Assembly: GCA_947372005.1 (NCBI GenBank)
Contig: CANBRV010000046.1
Coordinates: forward strand, 1 to 11,952
Origin: Comamonadaceae bacterium
GTDB lineage: Bacteria > Pseudomonadota > Gammaproteobacteria > Burkholderiales > Burkholderiaceae_C
Reading direction: 5' to 3'
Length of the DNA stretch: 11,952 bases
The position numbers and the translations under genes were made by a program. Below are positions 6,705 through 11,952 of this stretch, piece by piece. Position 1 is the first letter of the stretch, and each line of letters begins with the position of its first letter. The notes beneath the pieces are model-generated. The model saw only the letters and a program-made list of their open reading frames with translations. It had not been told where the DNA came from and made no database searches.

Positions 6705-7769
6705 TTATTTCACTCCCGCACCAGCAATGCCAGTCGTAATATATTTTTGTAAAAAGGCAAACACCAGCGTAATCGGAATCAAAGTAATCACGGTCATGGC
6801 AAGCAAATAGTGCCACTGCGTATTGAGCTCGCCTTGGAAGGAATTGAGCGCGAGTTGCAGCGTAAAAAATTCTGATTTGGAGAGCACGATCAGCGGCAAT
6901 AAGAAATCGTTCCAGCGCCACATCACAGAAAAGATGGCGAGCACCGCCAGCGCAGGTGCGGCCAACGGCAAAATGATCTTCCAGTAAATGCGCCACTCGC
7001 TGGCATGATCCATCCGCGCGGCCTCCAACAGTTCATCTGGAATCGTGAGCATATATTGACGCAACAAGAACACGCCCGTCGGCGTAGCAATGGCAGGGAG
7101 AATCACGCCCCACAAGCTATTGAGCAACCCCACAGAGTTAATCACTAAAAACACGGGTACCAGGATGATGGTGGGCGGAATCATGAGCGTGGCAATGATG
7201 AGACCGAAGACAAATTTTTGCCCTTTGAATTGATATTTGGATAGCGCGAATGCCGCCATAGAGTTCACCAAGAGCGTAAGCAAGGTGGCAATCACGGTGA
7301 TGAACACACTATTGAACAAGTATTTACCAAAGCTAAATTTACCAAACACTTCAGTGTAATTTTCAAACGCAAATTTGAGCTCGTTAATCGGCTTGCGATC
7401 GTTGATATTTACCTTGATCGGTGGCATGTCTGGCTTGGCAGGGTCGACCATCGTGGCCTCAATACCAAGGCGCATCACTTGCGCCATTGGGCGTTCGCCC
7501 TCCGCAGTTTTCGTAAGAAATAGTGGCAGCACTTGCTCGTGCCCAGTCACTTTGACAGATTGTTGTGAATAGGGCAAAAACGTGGGCGGAAACTGCGCAA
7601 CTGCACTTTCAGTTTTGAGTGATGACATCACCAGCCACACGATCGGCGCAAACATGGTGAAGAGCCCAACGAACAAATACAGATAGGACACGTAGTCTGT
7701 CCAGTCGAATTGTCCTTTGCCGTGAGTTCGCGTGATAAATTCTTTGATGCGCATAGTAAGATCGATCAT
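6705..7769 (-). CDS. MalG-type sugar ABC transporter permease with enlarged periplasmic loop
   Basis: This 354-residue inner-membrane permease is of the carbohydrate-uptake (CUT1, MalG-like) family. The first membrane helix is near residues 28-49. Further helices fall at about 150-176, 185-212, 215-238, 266-296 and 321-342. The cytoplasmic ATPase-contact (EAA) loop reads EAARMDHASEWRIYWKIILP (249-268); the glycine normally at position 7 of this motif is H255. MalG-type proteins are usually about 280-300 residues. The excess is a hydrophilic stretch at about 55-140 between helices 1 and 2, predicted periplasmic. The ATG at 7767-7769 has TAGG 10 bases upstream; an in-frame ATG at 7752-7754 is an alternative. 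No MalF-type partner or binding protein is next to it: the neighbouring upstream gene is a divergent FAH hydrolase only 35 bases away. Confidence 0.92.
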   Translation of the reverse strand: MIDLTMRIKEFITRTHGKGQFDWTDYVSYLYLFVGLFTMFAPIVWLVMSSLKTESAVAQFPPTFLPYSQQSVKVTGHEQVLPLFLTKTAEGERPMAQVMRLGIEATMVDPAKPDMPPIKVNINDRKPINELKFAFENYTEVFGKFSFGKYLFNSVFITVIATLLTLLVNSMAAFALSKYQFKGQKFVFGLIIATLMIPPTIILVPVFLVINSVGLLNSLWGVILPAIATPTGVFLLRQYMLTIPDELLEAARMDHASEWRIYWKIILPLAAPALAVLAIFSVMWRWNDFLLPLIVLSKSEFFTLQLALNSFQGELNTQWHYLLAMTVITLIPITLVFAFLQKYITTGIAGAGVK

Positions 7770-7804
7770 ACCGATTCGGCCTACAACCTAAACTAAGGAA
7801 AACC
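7770..7804. promoter_or_regulatory. Short divergent gap between permease operon and FAH gene
   Basis: These 35 bases separate two divergent starts. The only clear element is AAGGAA at 7795-7800, a good ribosome-binding site 4 bases before the ATG at 7805. Both promoters must overlap the opposite gene's coding sequence. I see no convincing -35/-10 pair for either side: TTGATG at 7744-7749 is a possible -35 for the FAH gene but lacks a good -10 partner. Confidence 0.35.
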
Positions 7805-8653
7805 ATGAAACTTGTTCGATATGGCGCTGCTGGAAAAGAAAAGCCGGGCTTGATTGATGCAGCCGGCAAATTGCGCGATCTCTCCAAGCATGTCAAAGAT
7901 TTTGATGGCACAGCTATTAGTCCTGCTGCCCTTGCGAAAATCGCCAAGATCAAAACCGATACGCTGCCTCTCGTCAAAGGCAAGCCACGCATGGGTAGTC
8001 CAGTTGCGAACGTCGGTAAATTTATTGCTATTGGTCTCAATTTTTATGACCATGCTGAAGAATCTGGCATGCCCGTACCCAAAGAGCCTGTCGTCTTTAT
8101 GAAAGCAACTAGCTGCATCGTTGGCTGTAATGACAACGTTATGTTGCCCAAGGGCTCCAAAAAGAGTGATTGGGAAGTGGAGCTGGGCATTGTGATTGGC
8201 ACGCGAGCACGTTATGTGTCGCAAAAGGCTGCGACAGATTACGTGGCAGGTTATTGCACGATCAACGATGTGTCCGAACGCGAATACCAATTGGAGCGTG
8301 GCCCACAGTGGGATAAGGGTAAGGGTTGCGACACTTTTGGCCCGATCGGTCCATGGCTAGTGACTAAAGAAGAAATTCCAAACATTCACAACTGCAAAAT
8401 GTGGCTGGACGTGAACGGCAAGCGCATGCAAACGGGCACTACTAAAAAGATGATTTTTAACGTGTCCAAAATCGTGAGTTACTTAAGTCAGTTCATGACA
8501 CTAGAGCCTGGCGACATCATCACCACGGGCACGCCACCTGGCGTGGGTCTGGGTATGAAGCCACCCGTTTACTTGAAAGCTGGCGACGTGATGACCCTTG
8601 GTATTGAAGGTCTAGGTGAGCAGCGTCAAGTGGTGGTGCCGTTTAAGCTTTAA
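7805..8653 (+). CDS. FAH-superfamily hydrolase (often annotated ureidoglycolate lyase)
   Basis: This 282-residue protein is of the fumarylacetoacetate hydrolase superfamily, a metal-dependent enzyme cleaving or isomerising 2,4-dioxo acids or related compounds. The metal ligands appear to be E124 and E126 (DWEVELGIVIG) and D155 (INDVSERE). Other family blocks are FIAIGLNFYDHAEESGMP (73-90), DTFGPIGPWLV (176-186) and GDIITTGTPPGVGLG (236-250). The protein looks complete, with a normal N-terminal lid region before the catalytic domain. Close relatives are named ureidoglycolate lyase by automatic annotation. Members of this superfamily also include 2,4-diketo-3-deoxy-L-rhamnonate or L-fuconate hydrolases of sugar-acid catabolism and homoprotocatechuate-pathway isomerases. 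No allantoin or aromatic genes are nearby, so the substrate is open. It appears to be a single-gene unit, bounded by a divergent operon and a strong terminator. Confidence 0.9.
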   Translation: MKLVRYGAAGKEKPGLIDAAGKLRDLSKHVKDFDGTAISPAALAKIAKIKTDTLPLVKGKPRMGSPVANVGKFIAIGLNFYDHAEESGMPVPKEPVVFMKATSCIVGCNDNVMLPKGSKKSDWEVELGIVIGTRARYVSQKAATDYVAGYCTINDVSEREYQLERGPQWDKGKGCDTFGPIGPWLVTKEEIPNIHNCKMWLDVNGKRMQTGTTKKMIFNVSKIVSYLSQFMTLEPGDIITTGTPPGVGLGMKPPVYLKAGDVMTLGIEGLGEQRQVVVPFKL

Positions 8654-8674
8654 ATAACTAAGCGTTAGCGCGCA

Positions 8675-8711
8675 AAAAAAACCACAAGGAGAAAGTTCTT
8701 GTGGTTTTTTT
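8675..8711 (+). terminator. Strong intrinsic terminator after the FAH gene
   Basis: A perfect 14-base stem pairs 8675-8688 (seven A then CCACAAG) with 8698-8711 (CTTGTGG then seven T) around a 9-base loop. It begins 21 bases after the FAH stop codon. The T-run forms the 3' tail on the plus strand, and the A-run would give a T-tail on the minus strand, so it could act in both directions. It separates the FAH gene from the TetR operon. Confidence 0.92.
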
Positions 8712-8720
8712 ATCGGCAAA

Positions 8721-8740
8721 AATAGCACGATCGTTCTTTT
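8721..8740. promoter_or_regulatory. Palindromic operator in front of the TetR gene
   Basis: The two half-sites AATAGCACGA and TCGTTCTTTT are inverted copies matching at 8 of 10 positions, centred on the perfect 8-base palindrome ACGATCGT (8727-8734). It lies 19 bases before the ATG at 8760. The size and symmetry are typical of a TetR-family dimer site, so autoregulation of the downstream operon is the natural reading. A weak -10-like TACACT lies at 8746-8751; no good -35 was found and no Shine-Dalgarno is visible before the ATG. Confidence 0.7.
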
Positions 8741-8759
8741 CAAGTTACACTCGCGCTCC

Positions 8760-9365
8760 ATGAGCACACCAAAATCCGCCTCCAAAGCCGAACATACCAA
8801 AGCTGTCATTGTGGACGCTGCGCTACGTTTGGCCTCGCAAATTGGCTTGGAGGGCTTATCCATTGGGGCACTGGCCGAAGTGACGCAGATGAGTAAGTCC
8901 GGAGTCTTTGCACATTTTGGGTCGCGCGAAGAGCTGCAAATCTCTGTCGTTCGCGAATACTTTGTGCGGTTCGAGCGTGATGTATTTATGCCCACACTAC
9001 AGACTGATCGAGGGCTGCCTCGTCTGCGTGCACTCTTTGCCAACTGGATGAGTCAAGTCGCGCATGAAGTGCAATCTGGTTGCTTGTTTATCAGTGGTGC
9101 TGTGGAATTTGACGATCGCTCGGGCCCTGTACGCGACGCACTTGAGCAGTCGATGAAAACGTGGCTAACCGCTGTGCGACGCTGCATTGCCATGGCTATT
9201 GAAGCAGGACATTTAGCCCAAACCACCGACCCCAAGCAAATGATGTTTGAAATACACGGCCTGATTTTGGCGGTGCACTACGAAGCTAAATTTTTGAAAT
9301 CTGTGCACTCTATGGAGCGCGCCAAGATTGGCTTTGACAATCTTCTCACCCGTTACAAAATTTAA
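8760..9365 (+). CDS. TetR-family regulator of a beta-oxidation operon
   Basis: This 201-residue repressor-type protein has an N-terminal TetR helix-turn-helix at about residues 15-60: IVDAALRLASQIGLEGLSIG (17-36), then the recognition region MSKSGVFAHFGSREELQISV (44-63). The all-helical C-terminal part (65-201) would bind the effector and dimerise. The gene lies 12 bases before the acyl-CoA dehydrogenase gene on the same strand, so it is co-transcribed with its probable targets. In betaproteobacteria, TetR regulators of fatty-acid degradation (for example the FadP group) occupy such positions and respond to acyl-CoA; membership of that group is a guess. The palindrome at 8721-8740 is its probable operator. 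The ATG at 8760 lacks a visible ribosome-binding site, so the mRNA may have a very short or no leader. Confidence 0.92.
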   Translation: MSTPKSASKAEHTKAVIVDAALRLASQIGLEGLSIGALAEVTQMSKSGVFAHFGSREELQISVVREYFVRFERDVFMPTLQTDRGLPRLRALFANWMSQVAHEVQSGCLFISGAVEFDDRSGPVRDALEQSMKTWLTAVRRCIAMAIEAGHLAQTTDPKQMMFEIHGLILAVHYEAKFLKSVHSMERAKIGFDNLLTRYKI

Positions 9366-9377
9366 AAGGAAATCCCC

Positions 9378-11195
9378 ATGCCAGCCTATACCCCACCGCT
9401 ACGCGATATGCAATTTGTGCTGCATGAGCTCTTGCAGGTCACTGACGAATTCAAGCAGATGCCTAAGCATGCCGACCTAGACGCAGACACCGTGAACGCC
9501 GTACTAGAAGAAGGCGGCAAATTCGCCGCAGGTGTGACGTTTCCCATTAATGCAAGCGGTGACCGCGAAGGTTGCACACTCGATCAAACCACGCACAACA
9601 TCAAAACACCCAACGGTTGGAAGGAAGCCTACGCCCAGTATGTCGAAGGCGGCTGGCCAGCGCTATCGGGTGACCCCAAATATGGCGGGCAAGGATTGCC
9701 TATTGTGCTGAATCAATGCATGTACGAAATGCTGAACTCGGCCAACCAAGCATGGACGATGTACCCAGGCCTTGCACACGGCGCACATGCAGCTATTGAA
9801 GCGCACGGCACCGACGCGCAAAAGGACATGTATCTGCCAAAGATCACCAGCGGCGAATGGCTGGGCACCATGTGCTTGACTGAATCGCACTGCGGGACCG
9901 ATCTTGGGCTCTTGCGTACCAAGGCCGAGCCACAAGCCGACGGCAGCCACTTGATTACGGGATCGAAAATTTTTATCAGCGGCGGTGATAGCGACTTTGC
10001 CGAGAATATCGTGCACTTGGTACTGGCGCGTTTGCCTGATGCACCCGTTGGCAGCAAGGGCATTAGCTTATTTTTAGTGCCCAAGTTTTTAGTCAACGCC
10101 GATGGCTCCCTCGGTGCGCGTAACCCCATTTTTGTGACAGGTATCGAGCACAAGATGGGCATCAATGGCAGTGCCACTTGCCAAATCAGTATTGATGGTG
10201 CACGTGGCTGGATGGTGGGTCAGCCGCACAAAGGCCTAGCTGCCATGTTTGTGATGATGAACGCCGCGCGCATTGGTGTGGGCATGCAGTCTTTGGGTTT
10301 AACAGAAGTAGCCTATCAAAACGCGCTGGCTTACGCCAAAGATCGCATCCAGATGCGCTCGCTCACAGGTCCCAAAGATTTGAGCAAGCCAGCGGATGCC
10401 ATCATCGTGCATCCCGATGTCCGCAAGCAGTTGCTCACGGCTAAGGCTTATGCCGAAGGCGGTCGCGCTATGAGTTTGTATTGCGCTCTTTTGATTGACA
10501 AAGAGCACAACCATCCTGATGCTGAGGTACGCGCTGATAGCGCTGAACTGGTCGCACTGCTCACACCCATTGTCAAAGCCTTCTTGACCGACAACGGTCA
10601 CATTGCCACGAATGCCTGCATGCAAGTGTTTGGCGGACACGGTTTTATTAAAGAATGGGGCATGGAGCAGTTTGTGCGTGACAACCGCATCAACATGATT
10701 TACGAAGGCACCAACGCCGTGCAATCTCTCGATTTATTGGGTCGCAAAATCTTGGGCAACAACGGCGAGAGTCTTAAGAAGTTTGGCAAACAAATTGCGG
10801 CACTGGTCGCTGAAGTGAAGGACGACGAGCTACATGCGGACGATATGCAAGAGTTCATTGCGCCACTCGCCGAGCTGGGTCAAAAGATGACTGCATTCAC
10901 CACCGAAATTGGTATGCGCGCGATGCAAAGCGCCAACGAAGTCGGCGCTGCGTCGCCCGAATATCTACGCGTAGCAGGTCATTTGGTGTTTGGTTATTTC
11001 TTTGCTCGCATGGCCTATATCGCTCTGAAGGCGAAGACTGGTGGGGCTTCCAGCAGTGATGCCAAGTTCTATCAAGGAAAATTGCAAACGGCACGCTTCT
11101 ACTTTGCCAAACTAATGCCCGAAACGCTGACCTTAATGGCAACGGCACGTACAGGTGCAGAAGCTCTGATGGACACCGAGGCGGCCCTGGCATGA
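9378..11195 (+). CDS. Long acyl-CoA dehydrogenase with C-terminal extension (DmdC/FadE-like group)
   Basis: This 605-residue FAD enzyme introduces the alpha,beta double bond into acyl-CoA, the first step of beta-oxidation, passing electrons to electron-transfer flavoprotein. The N-terminal helical part covers about 1-160. The flavin/substrate strand block is MCLTESHCGTDLGLLRTKA (165-183), and ITGSKIFISGGD (193-204) follows. The C-terminal helical domain carries the probable catalytic base E443 in IYEGTNAVQSLDLLGRK (441-457). QVFGGHGF (416-423) is the usual FAD-contact block. Residues about 470-605 are the extra domain of the roughly 600-residue subclass, which includes 3-methylmercaptopropionyl-CoA dehydrogenase (DmdC) and many enzymes annotated as long-chain. 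Chain-length or thioether specificity cannot be read here. AAAGGA at 9365-9370 sits 7 bases before the ATG. The stop overlaps the next start by 4 bases. Confidence 0.94.
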   Translation: MPAYTPPLRDMQFVLHELLQVTDEFKQMPKHADLDADTVNAVLEEGGKFAAGVTFPINASGDREGCTLDQTTHNIKTPNGWKEAYAQYVEGGWPALSGDPKYGGQGLPIVLNQCMYEMLNSANQAWTMYPGLAHGAHAAIEAHGTDAQKDMYLPKITSGEWLGTMCLTESHCGTDLGLLRTKAEPQADGSHLITGSKIFISGGDSDFAENIVHLVLARLPDAPVGSKGISLFLVPKFLVNADGSLGARNPIFVTGIEHKMGINGSATCQISIDGARGWMVGQPHKGLAAMFVMMNAARIGVGMQSLGLTEVAYQNALAYAKDRIQMRSLTGPKDLSKPADAIIVHPDVRKQLLTAKAYAEGGRAMSLYCALLIDKEHNHPDAEVRADSAELVALLTPIVKAFLTDNGHIATNACMQVFGGHGFIKEWGMEQFVRDNRINMIYEGTNAVQSLDLLGRKILGNNGESLKKFGKQIAALVAEVKDDELHADDMQEFIAPLAELGQKMTAFTTEIGMRAMQSANEVGAASPEYLRVAGHLVFGYFFARMAYIALKAKTGGASSSDAKFYQGKLQTARFYFAKLMPETLTLMATARTGAEALMDTEAALA

Positions 11196-11647
11196 AAAAA
11201 TCGGGGCTGCTTGCACTACTCGTACTCTCACTCAATAGCTGGGCTCAAATGACGCCCGTTGGTTCTTGGCATACGGTCGATGATGAAACGGGCAAGCCTT
11301 CGGCTGAAATTCGCATCACTAGCAAAGGCAATGGCGAACTTGTGGGCGTCGTTATTAAAAGCCTGATGCCTCCCAATGAGCGAGACGAAGAGTTCTGCTC
11401 CAAATGCACGGACGATCGCAAAGACAAATCTAAAATTGGCATGGAGATCATTCGCGGTGCCATGCAAACGACGGGATCGCAGCAATGGGAAGGCGGCAAC
11501 ATTCTCGACCCCAATAACGGCAAAATCTACCGCTTGCGTCTGATGCCTATTGAGGGCGGCGCCAAGCTACAAGTGCGCGGCTACATTGGCCCCTTCTACC
11601 GCACGCAAACTTGGAATCGCGTCAGCCCTACACCCCTTACCAACTGA
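11192..11647 (+). CDS. Exported DUF2147 protein
   Basis: This 151-residue protein of unknown function has a clear signal peptide: KK at 2-3, a hydrophobic core at 6-14 and likely cleavage after A18 in SWA-Q. The mature part fits DUF2147: PVGSWHTVDDETGKPSAEIR (22-41), the two-cysteine block CSKCTDDRKD (69-78), IGMEIIRGA (82-90), WEGGNILDPNNGKIYRLRL and VRGYIGPFYRTQTWNRV. The family is mostly small beta-rich periplasmic or secreted proteins. C69 and C72 form a CxxC and could make a disulphide or bind metal. The ATGA overlap with the dehydrogenase stop implies translational coupling, so its job may relate to acyl or lipid use, though no function is established. Confidence 0.88.
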   Translation: MKKSGLLALLVLSLNSWAQMTPVGSWHTVDDETGKPSAEIRITSKGNGELVGVVIKSLMPPNERDEEFCSKCTDDRKDKSKIGMEIIRGAMQTTGSQQWEGGNILDPNNGKIYRLRLMPIEGGAKLQVRGYIGPFYRTQTWNRVSPTPLTN

Positions 11648-11657
11648 AAGACACACC

Positions 11658-11952
11658 ATGACTGACATCCTAGAACACATTGAAGCTGGCGTTATGACGC
11701 TGACACTTAACCGCGTTGACAAAAAGAATTCGATTACAAGTGCCATGTACGGCCTGCTAGCCGATTCGCTGGCTAAAGCCAAGGATGATGCCAGCGTTCG
11801 CGTAGTTGTCATCCAAGGTCATGCAACTGTGTTTAGTGCGGGCAACGACATTGCCGACTTTCTGCACCGCCCGCCCACCACAGGCGAAGCGCCTGTATTT
11901 CGCTTTTTGCACGGTATTGCAGCTTTCCCTAAGCCCATTGTGGCTGCGGTCT
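11658..11952 (+). CDS. Enoyl-CoA hydratase/isomerase, N-terminal part (3' end outside window)
   Basis: This open frame runs off the right edge with 98 residues visible, from the ATG at 11658, 10 bases after the DUF2147 stop. It begins MTDILEHIEAGVMTLTLNRV and continues DKKNSITSAMYGLL and VRVVVIQGHATVFSAGNDIA, a crotonase-fold start. FSAGNDI (59-65) supplies the backbone amides of the oxyanion hole, and FPKPIVAAV (90-98) is the next conserved strand. The catalytic glutamates lie beyond the window, so hydratase and isomerase activity cannot be told apart. Following an acyl-CoA dehydrogenase in the same operon, hydration of 2-enoyl-CoA is the likely role. Confidence 0.92.
   Translation, partial: MTDILEHIEAGVMTLTLNRVDKKNSITSAMYGLLADSLAKAKDDASVRVVVIQGHATVFSAGNDIADFLHRPPTTGEAPVFRFLHGIAAFPKPIVAAV

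Noticed and set aside
7793..8290. 165-codon open frame antisense to the FAH gene
   Set aside because: It lies wholly opposite a gene with clear family motifs, has no recognisable domain and fits a chance antisense frame.
8612..9043. 143-codon minus-strand open frame across the terminator and TetR start
   Set aside because: It reads through a strong terminator hairpin and antisense to the TetR helix-turn-helix. The product is rich in Ser and Cys with no recognisable motif.
9663..10177. Two long antisense frames inside the acyl-CoA dehydrogenase gene
   Set aside because: They mirror the coding strand of a complete, well-conserved enzyme, and their products resemble no family I know.
11567..11812. 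81-codon minus-strand frame opposite DUF2147 and the enoyl-CoA hydratase
   Set aside because: It is opposite two recognised genes, and its product is Ser/Ala/Met-rich without motif.
1..11952. tRNA, rRNA, CRISPR array, insertion sequence or toxin-antitoxin pair
   Set aside because: No cloverleaf, spaced direct repeats, transposase motif or small paired genes were found on reading both strands; all long stretches are explained by metabolic genes.

Overview
The window looks like chromosomal DNA of a betaproteobacterium, most likely Burkholderiales and perhaps Comamonadaceae-like. This is inferred from the recognisable PepN C-terminus, the TetR / acyl-CoA dehydrogenase / DUF2147 / enoyl-CoA hydratase gene order, the FAH-family protein type and the intermediate base composition judged by eye. 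No rRNA, tRNA, CRISPR array, transposase or phage gene was seen. Coding density is very high, and the only gene-free stretch above 100 bases is 8654-8759.

Layout. (1) 1-197: the end of aminopeptidase N, convergent with the next gene. (2) 199-3546: a GntR/UTRA regulator on the minus strand, divergent from a tightly packed plus-strand operon. That operon holds an SsuD-like flavin-dependent monooxygenase, a YdhF-like aldo/keto reductase and a flavin reductase. The 42-base gap between regulator and operon holds a 14-base inverted repeat, overlapped by back-to-back -10 boxes placed so close to the start codons that both mRNAs may be leaderless. (3) 3549-7769, minus strand: a MalG-type permease, a MalK/UgpC-type ATPase and a cytoplasmic GH31 alpha-glycosidase. 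The MalF-type permease and the substrate-binding protein normally found with these are absent. (4) 7805-8653, plus strand: a single FAH-superfamily hydrolase, closed by a strong intrinsic terminator. (5) 8721-end, plus strand: a TetR regulator with a 20-base operator-like palindrome in front, then a long acyl-CoA dehydrogenase, a secreted DUF2147 protein that overlaps it by 4 bases, and the beginning of an enoyl-CoA hydratase.

How the parts work together. In region 2 the flavin reductase probably supplies reduced flavin to the monooxygenase. The aldo/keto reductase could then reduce the aldehyde or ketone released, under control of a regulator whose UTRA domain senses an unknown effector. This is the best candidate here for an undescribed small catabolic system. 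Region 3 is an oligosaccharide import and hydrolysis module that looks like half of an operon. Region 5 is a fatty-acid or acyl-CoA beta-oxidation operon, probably autoregulated by its TetR protein.
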